Assembly: GCA_963798275.1 (NCBI GenBank)
Contig: CAWCTB010000015.1
Coordinates: 191,993 to 255,992, forward strand
Reading direction: 5' to 3'
Length of the DNA: 64,000 bases
Source of the DNA: CAWCTB01 sp963798275
GTDB taxonomy: Bacteria; Acidobacteriota; Terriglobia; Terriglobales; Acidobacteriaceae
Shown here: positions 48,330 to 58,435 of the stretch, piece after piece
Position numbering within the stretch: the stretch's first letter is position 1
Layout of the letters: each line of letters begins with the position of its first letter
Made by a program: the position numbers and the translations under genes
The notes under the pieces: generated by a model
What the model was told of the DNA's origin: nothing
The model's database searches: none
Seen by the model: only the letters and a program-made list of their open reading frames with translations

Positions 48330-50773
48330 ATGAAACTGACAACGGTCTTGCTGTTTCTGCTCTCTGCCGCGGGCTTCGCGCAATCATCCAACTCCCACAC
48401 CATGGATCAACAAACCACCGTCAACGAAATTCCCCACGGCATCGAACTCGGGCTCGACCGGACTGTGCTCCGGGTCACGGCAATCAGTCCCACGGTTATT
48501 CGCTTTCGCTACGCTCACGACAAACCGTTTGGCCCCTACGAATCGTTTGCCGTCGTCCAGGACACCGGTCTGGTACCGCCGGCGACGAAGGTCACCGACA
48601 AGGCCCCGGAAGTCGTTCTCCAGACCGGCGAACTGAGCGTGGTGGTCAACAAGTCGTCGCTGGCCGTCACCATCTACGACACCGCCGGCCGGCTGATCCT
48701 GATGGATCGCTCGGACCTGCCGTTCGTCTACACCCCCGAGGGCTTCCAGACCTGGAAGCGCATGCCCGAGGATGAGCATTATTACGGCCTGGGCGACAAA
48801 GCCGTATCCGAAGACCGCCGCAACCACGGCTTCACCATGTGGAACACCGACTCGGTGATGTGGGAGGAGTCAACCGACCCGCTCTATAAGAGCATTCCGT
48901 TCTTCATGGGGGTGCGCGGAGGCAAGGCTTATGGCATCTTCTTCGACAACACCTTCCGCACCAACTTCCAGTTCGGCAAGTTTCTGGACGATCTCTATTC
49001 CTTTGGCGCGCCCGGCGGCGAACTGAACTACTACTTCATCAACGGCCCCGAGCCGAAAAAGGTCATCGAAGATTACACCGCGCTGACCGGCCGCACGCCG
49101 CTACCGCCGCTGTTCACCCTCGGCTACCAGCAGTGCCGCTGGAGCTACATGAGCGAGGGCCGCGTGCGCCAGGTCACCAGCGAGTTCCGCAAGCGCAATA
49201 TCCCCGCCGATGTCATCTACCTCGACATCGACTACCAGGACAAGCTGCGGCCGTTCACCATCAACCGCCAAACCTTCCCCACCTTCGAGCAGATGATCAA
49301 GGACCTCGGCCAGTCCGGCTGGAAGACCGTCCTCATCACCGATCTGCACATCGCCGCTGTACCCGGTTACAAGCCCTATGACGAGGGCGTGAAGGGCGGC
49401 TACTTCGTGAAGAATCCCGATGGCTCGAACTACATCGGGCCGGTTTGGCCGGGGCCTAGCGCCTTTCCCGATTTCACCCGCGCTGAGGTCCGGAAATGGT
49501 GGGGCTCGCTTTACGCAGACTTCGTCAAGATGGGCGTGCGCGGTTTCTGGAACGACATGAATGAGCCCTCGATATTTTTCCGTCCAGACAAAACCATGCC
49601 GCTTGACGTGGTCAGCTCCGTCGAGGGACGCAAGACCGATCAGCGCGAGATCCACAATGTCTTTGGACTTGGAAAACGTTCACGCCACCTACGAAGGCCT
49701 GCTGGCGCTGCAGCCCGACCTTCGGCCCTTCGTTCTGACCCGTGCTGCCTACGCCGGCGCACAACGCTACGCCGCGACCTGGACCGGCGACAACCAGGCC
49801 AGTTGGAACCATTACCGGCTGTCACTGCCTACTGTGACCGGACTGGGCGTCTCGGGCTATCCCTTTGTTGGCGTCGATGTCGGCGGATTTTCCGGCTCGC
49901 CGACGCCCGAACTGCTGACTCGCTGGACCGCACTGGGCACCTTTCTGCCCATCGATCGCAACCACGCAGCTAAGGGCACGCGCGATCGCGAGCCGTGGGT
50001 CGATGGTCCCCAACACGAGGCCATCCGCAAGAAGTTCATCGAAGAGCGCTATCGCCTGCTGCCCTACATTTACGCCAACATGGAGGAAACCTCGCGCACC
50101 GGCGTCCCCCTGATGCGCCCGATGTTCCTGAATTTCCCCGACGATCCCCACATGTACATGCGCGAGGCCGAAGAACAATATATGTTCGGCGACGCTCTGC
50201 TGGTCGCTCCGCCGACTAAGAATTTCTATGACGGTTACAACACGCTGCTGCCCAGCGCCACTTGGTACGACTACTGGACCGGCAGCGCGGTGCAGGGAAA
50301 GCCCAAGGAAGACATCGGGCGCAGTGATTCACTTCAACCCCAAGCTCGACGAGTTGCCCGTGCTCGTGCTCGGCGGATCGGTCATTCCGCGGCAGCCGCT
50401 GGTGCAAAACACTGACCTGACGCCGCAGGGTCCGCTGGAGCTGCGCGTTTACACCGCTGCCAAGCTCCAGGGAAGCCTCTACGCCGACGACGGCAACACT
50501 TTCGCCTACAAGCGCGGCGAATTTTTCCGTGCGGCAATCAACGGCGCAGCTTCGGACCAGTCGCTAACCCTGAAGATTGGCCCATCGGAAGGGAAGTACA
50601 CGCCCTGGTGGAAGTCCTACGCTGTGGTAGTGTTCGGCGCGAAGAACGCTCCGACCTCGGTCACCGTCGGCGGCCAACGCGTCAGCAGCGTCAAGTACGA
50701 CCAACAGCAAAAGAGCGCCGCCTTCGAGGTGCCGTTCGTCCAGACCGGAACCGAGGTGGTGGTGCAGTACTAA
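48330..50773 (+). CDS. Exported GH31 alpha-glucosidase, two frameshifts
   Basis: About 815 residues with a signal peptide (MKLTTVLLFLLSAAGFAQ). After an N-terminal beta domain comes the (beta/alpha)8 barrel with LPPLFTLGYQQCRWSYMSEG, the catalytic nucleophile D409 in GFWNDMNEPS, and the acid/base aspartate in TWTGDNQASWNHY, then VGVDVGGFSG. The C-terminal part includes LLPYIYANMEETSRTGVPLM and beta domains. It hydrolyses terminal alpha-linked glucose from oligosaccharides in the periplasm or outside. Frame changes occur near 49665 and 50315, between conserved stretches. It ends at a hairpin, convergent with ferrochelatase. Confidence 0.9.
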
Positions 50774-50813
50774 TAGTCGTCCCGGAAATTGAGATGGAAG
50801 GGGTTCAGCCTCG

Positions 50814-50836
50814 GCAGGGCCGTAACCAGGCCCTGC
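50814..50836. terminator. Terminator-like hairpin between GH31 and ferrochelatase
   Basis: A perfect 8-bp stem GCAGGGCC / GGCCCTGC with loop GTAACCA, between convergent genes. There is no T-run, so termination is likely but weaker than at the other sites. Confidence 0.5.
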
Positions 50837-50887
50837 AAGAATGGGCGTCGGACCCTGAGGTAACTCGGTTTGTCCGCGGCAAACAGC

Positions 50888-51928
50888 CTAGCCCAGTGCC
50901 GCACCTGCGACGCTCGGCGCCACCGCTCGCACCGGCATCGGGCAGCAATCGATCGCGCAAATATCCGGATTCGCCGGATAGATGCCGACCGTCGGGCGCG
51001 GCGAATTCTCGTTCATCCGCTCTTCAATCAACTCGCGAATCATGCTGACAAATCGCGGATGCGATCCCGCCGTCCTCGCCCGCACCATGTTGATCCCCAA
51101 CTTGCCGCATAGGTCTGCCGCCTCGGTGTCGAGGTCGTACATCACTTCCATGTGATCGGAGACGAACCCTATCGGCGCAATCACCACATCGGTTGCACCT
51201 TGCCGCTGGAGGGTGCGCAGATGCTGCAGAATATCCGGCTCCAGCCAGGGTTGCGATGGCGGCCCACTGCGGCTTTGAAACACCAGCGGGTCTGGCTCGC
51301 GCCCCAGCGCCTCGGAGACCAGCCTCGCCACTTCCAGCAGTTGCCGCTGGTAATTGCAGCTCTGCGCCATGCTGGCCGGAATACTGTGCGCGGTGTAGGC
51401 GATGCGGGCGGCAGCCCGGAGCTCCTGCGGAATCTTCTCCAGTGCCTCACGAACCTGCGCGATGTTTGCCTCCACGAATCCCGGATGGTTGTGGAAGACG
51501 CGAATCTTGTCGACGGCCGGGGCGCCCTCTCCCGCGGCGGCTTGTGCTGCCGCGATGTTCTCGCGATACTGCCGGCAACTGGAATACGAGCTGTAGGCCG
51601 AGGTCGCGAACGCCAGCGCGCGCCGCACGCCAGCGGCTTTCATCTGCCGCAAGGTGTCCGCCAGCATGGGATGCCAGTTACGGTTACCCCAATAGATCGG
51701 AAAGTTTATGCCGTGTTGTTCAAGCTCCACTTTCAGGCGCTGGATCAGCTCCCGGTTCTGTTCGTTGATCGGGCTTTTCCCGCCGAAGTGGTAATAGTGG
51801 TCCGCCACTTCGAACATGCGCTCCCGCGGCACGTTCTTGCCTCGCAGCACATTCTCCAGGAACGGAATCACTTCTTCGGTACGCTCGGGTCCTCCGAACG
51901 AGACAAGCAGGATGGCATCGTATTTCAT
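50888..51928 (-). CDS. hemH: Ferrochelatase
   Basis: 346 residues. Begins KYDAILLVSFGGPERTEEV, then HYYHFGGKSPINEQNR, with the metal-handling histidine H181 in AYTAHSIPASMA and FQSRSGPPSQPWLEPDI, APIGFVSDHMEVMYDLD. It inserts iron into a porphyrin to form haem (or coproheme in lineages with the coproporphyrin route). The C-terminus contains C324, C328 and C329 (DICAIDCCP), which may ligate a [2Fe-2S] cluster as in some bacterial ferrochelatases. A peroxiredoxin gene lies upstream on the same strand. Confidence 0.92.
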   Translation of the reverse strand: MKYDAILLVSFGGPERTEEVIPFLENVLRGKNVPRERMFEVADHYYHFGGKSPINEQNRELIQRLKVELEQHGINFPIYWGNRNWHPMLADTLRQMKAAGVRRALAFATSAYSSYSSCRQYRENIAAAQAAAGEGAPAVDKIRVFHNHPGFVEANIAQVREALEKIPQELRAAARIAYTAHSIPASMAQSCNYQRQLLEVARLVSEALGREPDPLVFQSRSGPPSQPWLEPDILQHLRTLQRQGATDVVIAPIGFVSDHMEVMYDLDTEAADLCGKLGINMVRARTAGSHPRFVSMIRELIEERMNENSPRPTVGIYPANPDICAIDCCPMPVRAVAPSVAGAALG

Positions 51929-51950
51929 ATGAGGTCAGGAGTGCGAAGAA

Positions 51951-52484
51951 CTATTTCTGCAATTGTGACAGGTCGGCCAGCAGTTGTTGGCTGTGCGTGT
52001 TGGGATCCACGTCCAGGTACTCCTTCGCGATCTTACCCTGAGGATCGATAACGAAGGTGTGGCGGTCGGCGAACTTCACCAGGCCGAGGTTGGTCAGCGA
52101 TCCGTACTCGCTGGAGACTTTGTGGTTGGTGTCCGACAGCAGCTTGAAGGTCAAGCCTTCTTTGGTGCAGAACTGCTGATGCGACTTGGTGTCGTCCACG
52201 CTCACACCCAGGATCACCGCATCCTTGGCCTGGAACTTCGCCTGGTCGCGCTCGAAGTTGTGCGCCTCAATCGTGCACCCGCTGGTCATGTCCTTGGGAT
52301 AGAAGTACAACACCACCCACTTGCCGCGGTACTGCGAGAGCGTGACCGGTTTGCCCTCCTGTGAGTTCAAGGTGAAGTCGGGAGCTACGCTGCCGACCGG
52401 CGGCACCGCGGACGCAGCCAGCAATAGTGGGATGGCCAGCACAAGCGCCACAACAAGGATCAGAGCTGGAGTCGGTTTCTTCAT
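51951..52484 (-). CDS. Exported peroxiredoxin (AhpC/TSA, BCP-like)
   Basis: 177 residues from ATG 52484. The N-terminal hydrophobic segment (LILVVALVLAIPLLLAASA) is a signal or anchor, then the thioredoxin fold: PDFTLNSQEGKPVTLSQYRG, KWVVLYFYPKDMTSGCTIEA with the peroxidatic cysteine, and GVSVDDTKSHQQFC with a second cysteine suited as resolving. It reduces hydrogen peroxide and organic peroxides outside the cytoplasm. It lies 22 bases upstream of hemH on the same strand, perhaps co-transcribed to limit haem-related oxidation. Confidence 0.88.
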   Translation of the reverse strand: MKKPTPALILVVALVLAIPLLLAASAVPPVGSVAPDFTLNSQEGKPVTLSQYRGKWVVLYFYPKDMTSGCTIEAHNFERDQAKFQAKDAVILGVSVDDTKSHQQFCTKEGLTFKLLSDTNHKVSSEYGSLTNLGLVKFADRHTFVIDPQGKIAKEYLDVDPNTHSQQLLADLSQLQK

Positions 52485-52754
52485 GAGCGTCGGCTTTCGG
52501 TCCCTTGCTTCAACACTTACAGAGATGACTGGCGCGCGCGTGAAGTTTCCACGTTTCCTTGGCTTTTGACTGCGGATTACAAATTGGCCCTTGACGTTCC
52601 TCTCCCGAAGAAAAATCCACCGTGCCCGCTGGCTACAAGGCACATGTCACACGCCCGTGCAAGCTACGTCACTGAAACTAGGGCTGCCGATCACCTAGAA
52701 TCCAGGGCGGAATCGCTTCGTTAAAGATTCAGTCCGCGCCCAGGAAGAGGACTC

Positions 52755-53144
52755 ATGAAGCTACGCATTGCTTTGTCCGGACTCACACTGTTCCTCACGC
52801 TCGGGATCGCCACCGCACAGGAAGCGCCAAAGGGGCCAGTGATTCTACAAGGCGCGCCGATGGGCGCGGTCAAATTCGACCATCCTGCACACCTCAAGGT
52901 CGCCGGCAAATGCAGCGTCTGTCACCACCCTTCGAAGCCGGAGAAGCCCCTGAAGTCGCCCCAGGAAGCCTGCACGGACTGTCACACCAATCCAGCGACC
53001 CCGCATGTAGCAAAATTGCAAGCGGCCTTTCACAATCCCACGGCTACTGCCGGCCTGTGCATCGGTTGCCACAAGACCGAGAATGCCAATGGCAAAGCTG
53101 CGCCGGTAAAGTGTGTGGACTGCCACAAGCGAGAGAACGGATAG
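52755..53144 (+). CDS. Tetraheme class III-type cytochrome c
   Basis: 129 residues with a signal peptide (cleaved after ATAQ, about residue 22). Four CxxCH haem sites: C53-C56-H57, C73-C76-H77, C102-C105-H106 and C120-C123-H124, with extra histidines (H43, H46, H58, H84, H93) available as distal ligands. The spacing fits the c7/c3-like multihaem family that passes electrons in the periplasm. Its partner is unknown; the following gene encodes a YVTN propeller often found beside cytochromes. Confidence 0.88.
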   Translation: MKLRIALSGLTLFLTLGIATAQEAPKGPVILQGAPMGAVKFDHPAHLKVAGKCSVCHHPSKPEKPLKSPQEACTDCHTNPATPHVAKLQAAFHNPTATAGLCIGCHKTENANGKAAPVKCVDCHKRENG

Positions 53145-53272
53145 GTCCTCTTCGTGCGTCGCTGCCGGGCGGTCCACGTTTCCGCGGCGGCGTTGCCGGC
53201 TGCGCCTTGCACGTCACCAACGTTGCTGCCTCCGACTGCGGTATAGTTCCACGGTCGCCGGAGGTGCCCTGC

Positions 53273-54287
53273 ATGTTGCGCGCTGTTCTCTTGCTATTCG
53301 TGATTGCCCTCGCTGTTCTGCCGCAGACAGATGTTGCAGCGAAAACAGACGCCGCAAAGGCCACACTTCTGGTTATAGAAAAGGGGGCCGGAAGTCTTGC
53401 TATCGTCGATCCAGCGACTGCCAAGTTAGTCGCGTCGGTGCCCGAAAACGGCGTCACCGGGCATGAAGTCGCGGCTTCGGCCGATGGCCGTCTTGCGTTT
53501 GTGCCGATCTATGGTGACTCCGGCGTAGGCCTGCCCGGTAGCGATGGCCGCAACATGGTGGTGATCGACGTGGCCTCGCACAAGATCGTTGGCAATGTCG
53601 ACTTCGGCCACGGAGTTCGCCCGCACCTCCCTGTCCTCGGCCCCAGGGATGGCCTGATCTACGTCACCACCGAACTCGATCAAACCGTCACCATCGTCGA
53701 TCCGAAGACGTTGAAGGTGGTAGGCACAATTCCCACCAGCCAACCGGAGTCGCACATGCTCGCCCTATCGCGCGACGGCAAGCGCGGATATACCGCCAAC
53801 GTTGGCCCGGGAACGGTCTCTGTGCTCGACATCGCCGCGCGCAAGACGCTTGTCGTGATCCCGGTTGCGAAAAAGATTCAGCGTATTTCCATCTCGCCCG
53901 ACGATCGCCTGGTGTTTACCTCCGACCAGACGAAACCGCAGCTCGCGGTAATTGACACGGCCAGCAACCGGATCAAGAACTGGATTCCGCTGCCCGGCCT
54001 GGGCTACGGTAGCGCTCCCACTCACGATGGCCGCTTCCTCCTGCTTGCAGTACAGACAACCAACCAACTGGCAGTGATCGACCTCAAGCAAATGAAGGTG
54101 GTTCGCACCCTCGATGTGCCGAAGGTCCCGCAGGCGGTCCTGGTTCGCCCCGGACGACAAGGTTGCTTACGTCTCCTGCGATGAGAGCAATCAGGTAGCC
54201 GAGATCGACCTGGTGAACTGGAAGGTGTCCCGTCTGATCGACACTGGAAAGCTCGCCGATGGCATGGCTTGGGCCGCGCCACAATAG
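53273..54287 (+). CDS. Exported YVTN beta-propeller protein, frameshift near the C-terminus
   Basis: The ATG at 53273 follows GGAGG. Signal peptide (LRAVLLLFVIALAVLPQ), then a seven-blade-like propeller with repeats such as LAIVDPATAKLVASVPENG, TIVDPKTLKVVGTIPTSQPE, VSVLDIAARKTLVVIPVAK and LAVIDLKQMKVVRTLDVPK. The frame changes near 54150, after which VSCDESNQVAEIDLVNWKV and WAAPQ end it at 54285-54287. Such propellers bind partners or sugars and sometimes act with cytochromes. It is in the same direction as the tetraheme cytochrome, 128 bases behind it. Confidence 0.82.
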
Positions 54288-54330
54288 ACGCCGCGGCTAT
54301 TCGCAGGAGGTGCCTGCGTCAAAGGCGTGG

Positions 54331-54993
54331 CTATGCGTTGTGCAGCCCGTGTACATAGAACGCAGCCAGCCCGTTGAACATGATCTGGATTCCGATGCAC
54401 ACCACGATGAACGCTGACAGCCGGATCAGAATGCTTGAACCTGTCGGTCCCAGCAGTCGTTCCAGCCCTTCCGAGTAGCGATAACTCAGGTAAATGCTCA
54501 GTCCGATGGCCAGAATGCCGATCACGCCCGCCAGGGCGCTTACGATCAGTTGCAGATGAGTCTCAGCGTGACTATTGCTGCCCAGCGTAATGGCAACCGC
54601 GATCGAACCCGGACCCACCGTCAATGGCATCGTCAGGGGATAAAACGCCTTCGCGAGTATTTCTTCCGTTTTCGGCTTGCTTTCGGCCTGCCGCTCACTC
54701 ACATCCGTCTTGCGATTCAGAATCTGCCAGCCCGCAATGGTGACAACCAGGCCGCCGCCGAGTTGCACGGCTGCGATGCTGACACCGAAGAACTCCAGGA
54801 TGTACGAGCCGACGAAAATCGATCCCACCAGCAAAATGACGCCATTCACCGCCACCCGCATGGCGACCGTGCGGCGGGTGCTCTCGTCGTAGAACTCCGT
54901 CATCCCGGCAAAGATCGGGGCCATGCCCAACGGATTCACGATGGGAAACAGCGCGGCGAAGACCAGCAGAACATTGCGTATGAAGGCTTCCAT
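54331..54993 (-). CDS. MarC-family integral membrane protein
   Basis: 220 residues from ATG 54993, six TM helices. The opening VLLVFAALFPIVNPLGMAPI and the internal FYPLTMPLTVGPGSIAVAIT (conserved NPLG and TVGPGS motifs) define the MarC/UPF0056 family. E. coli MarC was once linked to antibiotic resistance, but its function is unknown. Convergent with the YVTN propeller gene and divergent from nhaA. Confidence 0.88.
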   Translation of the reverse strand: MEAFIRNVLLVFAALFPIVNPLGMAPIFAGMTEFYDESTRRTVAMRVAVNGVILLVGSIFVGSYILEFFGVSIAAVQLGGGLVVTIAGWQILNRKTDVSERQAESKPKTEEILAKAFYPLTMPLTVGPGSIAVAITLGSNSHAETHLQLIVSALAGVIGILAIGLSIYLSYRYSEGLERLLGPTGSSILIRLSAFIVVCIGIQIMFNGLAAFYVHGLHNA

Positions 54994-55114
54994 GCAGCGA
55001 CAGGATATCTGATTCCGGCCCGGCAACGGAGGGAAGAAGACATTACGGTTGCGTGAACCTGCAGCCGCTTGAGGGCTGATCTCGCGCCGCTTTGCCATGT
55101 AAACTCTAGGGCTA

Positions 55115-56594
55115 ATGGCACAGAACACAGGCATCCCGCCCCGCACTGCCGGAGCGCTCGAAGTTCAGATCCGAGAGTCGCTGGTGACCCGCACGCTGGT
55201 GATGCCCATCCAGGAGTTCATTCACATTCAGGGTGTGAGCAGCATCGTGTTGCTCGCGGCCGCCATCGCCGCGCTGGTGTGGGCCAACTCACCCTGGCAC
55301 GACTCCTATCACAAAGTGTGGGACCTCGAACTCACCCTCTATCATATCCAGTTGCCCGTACATGCCTGGATCAACGATGCCTTCATGGCGATCTTCTTCT
55401 TCCTGGTGGGGATGGAGATCAAGCATGAGATTGTGCATGGGGAACTTTCTGACATGCGCCGTGCCGCCCTACCGATTGTCGCCGCCCTGGGCGGCATGGT
55501 GGCCCCGGCGCTGCTTTATGTCGCCCTCAATTTCCACCAGCCCGGCCAGCATGGATGGGGCGTCCCCATGGCGACGGATATCGCTTTCTCGCTGGGCGTG
55601 CTGTCCATGGTGAAGGGCATTCCTTCCGAGCTGAAGGTCTTCCTGTTGTCGCTGGCCATTGCCGACGACATCGGCGCCATTGCCGTCATTGCTGTCTTCT
55701 ACACCGAAACGGTTCATTTGCAAGCCTTGGTCATCGGTGCTGTGATCGTTGGGCTCATGCTGGGGCTGCGTCGGATCGGCCTGACCCGTCCCATTCTCCT
55801 CTTCGTATTGTCGGTCGCCTTCTGGGTCGCTATTTTGAAATCGGGCATACACGCCACCATCGCGGGCGTGATTCTGGGCTTTCTGGTGCCAACTACGGCT
55901 CGCCTCAGCTTCAAGGACTTTCAGAATATCGGGACCGATATCGTGAATGAGTTCCGTTTGGCCGTCGCCGAAGGCGATGAGGCGAAGGCGACTCGTCTCC
56001 TTAGGCGTTTTCGAACAACTGATCCAGGCCACGGAAGCCGATTCGGAGCGTCTGACCCGCAAACTCAATGACTGGGTTTCGTTCCTGGTTCTCCCGCTGT
56101 TCGCGCTTGCCAACGCAGGAGTCGAGTTCGGAGGTGGCGCCGCCAGCAGTCTCCTGCGCAGCCATATCGCCTGGGGGGTGCTGGTGGGTCTCATCGTTGG
56201 CAAACCTCTGGGCATCGTCGGCTTCTCCCGGCTGGCTGCGAAACTGGGCATTGCCAGCCTGCCGAATCACGTGAATTGGCGGCAGATCAGCGCGGTTGGT
56301 ATGCTGGCCGGCATCGGGTTTACGGTTTCGATCTTTATTAGCTCGCTCGCCTTCGGCGATCCGCAGCATCTGGTGGAGGCCAAAGCTTCGGTGCTGATAG
56401 CGTCTCTGATCGCGGGAGTGGTTGGTTTCTTCGCGCTACGTGGGGCATCCTCGGCAAACCGACACCGCCTTGGAAATTACGCCGGAGGCATCCAACAATT
56501 AGCCTCCTGTCGAAAACCAACGTCCCGTTTTGTCCGTCGGGTTAATGCGGGAGTGCGAATTGATTTTTCACTTCTGCAATCCTGCTGGCGCTGA
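55115..56594 (+). CDS. nhaA: Na+/H+ antiporter NhaA, one frameshift
   Basis: Full-length antiporter joined across a frame change near 56005. Conserved NhaA blocks: NDAFMAIFFFLVGMEIKHEI, VPMATDIAFSLGVL (cation-site aspartate), LAIADDIGAIAVIAVFYT (the essential DD pair), then RKLNDWVSFLVLPLFALANA, GKPLGIVGFS and GIGFTVSIFISSLAF. It exports sodium in exchange for protons. The last 45 residues after KASVLIASLIAG are not family-like, so the real stop may be earlier in another frame. Confidence 0.88.
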
Positions 56595-56689
56595 TAACCT
56601 AAGAGCGCGAAAGCGCTGTAACATCGCGCTTGTCCGCCGCTCTCGGCTGGATTGTGTTCGATCCGGCTTCACACCCACATGGAGGAATT

Positions 56690-57493
56690 ATGCGTACTCG
56701 ATTTGCCGCGCTTTTACTGAGCGCGATGCTTGCGGCCAGCATTGGCTGCAGTAAGAAGACTGAGACTCCGGCGACCCAGACGCCGCCGGCGACCGCCGAT
56801 CAGACTGCGCAACAGCCGGCTGCCACGAACCCACCAGCTCAGAACACTCAGCCCGGGCAGCAAGCTGCCCCGGCCGCCGCACCTGTAGCGGAAACCCAGG
56901 CGCCTCCTCCACCGCCTCCACCGCCGCCGCTGGTGGTTCCGGCGGGAACCACTCTGGTGATCAAAATGGGTTCGACGCTGGACACCAAGACGGCCGAAGC
57001 CGGCCAGCCGTTCACTGGAACCCTGGCGCGCTCGGTGGCCGTCGAGGGTGAAGTTGCCATTCCGGCCGGCGCAGGCGTCAGCGGAAGCGTTGTGGAATCC
57101 AAGTCACCGGGCAAATTCAAGGGCGAGGGACTTCTTTCCATCTCCTTAAACTCGATCGACGTTCGTGGCGTACCCACGCAGATTGCCACCTCGACATACA
57201 CACAGACCGTGAAAGGCAAGGGCAAGCGCACTGCCGTAGCGGTTGGTGGCGGAACCGGCGCCGGCGCCTTGATTGGCGGACTCGCTGGCGGAGGCAAGGG
57301 AGCCCTGATCGGCGGCCTGGTCGGAGCCGGCGCAGGCACTGCCGGCGCGGCGTTTACCGGCAATAAAGACCTCCAGATTCCGGCCGAATCAGCCGTGAGC
57401 TTCCGGCTTGCCAATTCGATCACCGTAAAGCGCACCGGAGAGAAGGCGAAGAAGGCAGCGCATGCCGGCGAAGAACCGGCTCCGCAGCAGTAG
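56690..57493 (+). CDS. Lipoprotein with proline/glutamine-rich linker, beta domain and glycine zipper
   Basis: 267 residues; ATG 56690 after GGAGGA. Lipobox ASIGC with cysteine at about residue 20. A low-complexity Ala/Pro/Gln linker ends in nine consecutive prolines (about residues 68-76). A beta domain follows (LVIKMGSTLDTKTAEAGQPF, IPAGAGVSGSVVESK) and then a glycine zipper (GAGALIGGLAGGGKGALIGG) that can insert into or line a membrane. The beta domain resembles that of the protein at 7175-7882. It is probably an outer-membrane lipoprotein that spans the periplasm. No catalytic role seen. Confidence 0.72.
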   Translation: MRTRFAALLLSAMLAASIGCSKKTETPATQTPPATADQTAQQPAATNPPAQNTQPGQQAAPAAAPVAETQAPPPPPPPPPLVVPAGTTLVIKMGSTLDTKTAEAGQPFTGTLARSVAVEGEVAIPAGAGVSGSVVESKSPGKFKGEGLLSISLNSIDVRGVPTQIATSTYTQTVKGKGKRTAVAVGGGTGAGALIGGLAGGGKGALIGGLVGAGAGTAGAAFTGNKDLQIPAESAVSFRLANSITVKRTGEKAKKAAHAGEEPAPQQ

Positions 57494-57845
57494 GGTTCCG
57501 TCAGTCCAACAATGCGAAGGGAGGTCTGCGGGCCTCCCTTCCGATGCCTGGATGTTATGTTGTGGATGGCTATCGGTCTGCCGTGTGGGGCTTGTTCATA
57601 GTCTGAAGATACCTCGCCGCCGACCATGGCATTGGTTGGAAACTCGGATGACAATCGCAACATATAATCTTGATGGCGGTTCGCCTGGGGCCGAGCCCAG
57701 GTCCTCCGCCACCTCAAGCTAGGCGGCGTTCGATTTTGGATCCGTCGTTGTTCTGCAATCAAGCCAGATTGAGCCTACGAGTTCTGGAACCGATCGGCAG
57801 GTTGCCCTGCGTGCAATCTGCCAGGACTACACGAGGAGGATGTCG
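57494..57845. other. Gene-free region with a hairpin
   Basis: 352 bases. A 9-bp stem GAAGGGAGG (57516-57524) / CCTCCCTTC (57533-57541) follows the lipoprotein gene and may end its transcript, though no T-run follows. A short open frame starting MTIATYNLDGG at 57648 is discussed under rejected items. Confidence 0.45.
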
Positions 57846-58355
57846 ATGAAATATGGATTTCTGCTGGGAGCGATGCTGCTGGCCGCATTTGTGGGCGCCG
57901 GGTTCGCTCAACAGGTCTCCGTCAACTACAACCACAATGCCAGCTTCTCGCAGTATCACACGTACGCGTGGGGCAGTAACAACAAGAACGAGATTCGCAA
58001 TTCCATCCTGGCGCAGGTAGCGCAGCAGGACATCGAGAGCGCCATGTCGCAGAAGGGACTGCAGAAGGTGCAGGAGTCGCAGAATCCCGATCTGATCCTA
58101 ACGGCGAGCGGCGGGGAGAGAGAGCAGACGTCGTGGAATGCGTGGGGCATGCGAGGTATTGGTGGTGGCATGGGTAGCATTAGTCCGGAGCAGAACGTCG
58201 AAGCGACCATGATCGTCAGTCTTTACGACGCCAAGCAGCAATCGCTGATTTGGCGCGGAATCGCGCAGGACACTCTGAACAACAACGGCAACAAGAACCA
58301 GGAAATGGTGAACAAGGCCGTGCAGAAGATGTTCAAACAATGGCCTAAGAGCTAG
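57846..58355 (+). CDS. DUF4136 exported protein (first of a pair)
   Basis: 169 residues from ATG 57846, six bases after GAGGAGG (an ATG at 57840 touches that site and is rejected). Signal peptide ends after GAGFAQQ. The DUF4136 pattern is VSVNYNHNASFSQYHTYAWG then NPDLILTASGGERE and LYDAKQQSLIWRGIAQDTLN, found in many Gram-negative lipoprotein-like proteins. Function unknown; probably periplasmic or outer-membrane-associated. Confidence 0.8.
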   Translation: MKYGFLLGAMLLAAFVGAGFAQQVSVNYNHNASFSQYHTYAWGSNNKNEIRNSILAQVAQQDIESAMSQKGLQKVQESQNPDLILTASGGEREQTSWNAWGMRGIGGGMGSISPEQNVEATMIVSLYDAKQQSLIWRGIAQDTLNNNGNKNQEMVNKAVQKMFKQWPKS

Positions 58356-58435
58356 CGCCGTAACGCGCGTCAGCGAATCTATCGATGGCAGGCAGAGCCT
58401 CTGTGTCACGCAGGGGAGGGCAGGAAGAGGGAAGA

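Noticed and set aside
50790..50890. Possible GNAT fragment (EWASDPEVTRFVR) after the GH31 gene
   Set aside because: The likeness covers about 13 residues, overlaps a terminator-like hairpin and has no following acetyl-CoA motif.
57648..57722. Short open frame starting MTIATYNLDGG, resembling the start of an endonuclease/exonuclease/phosphatase protein
   Set aside because: Only about 24 residues, no further family motif in any frame, and no ribosome-binding site; chance resemblance is likelier than a remnant.
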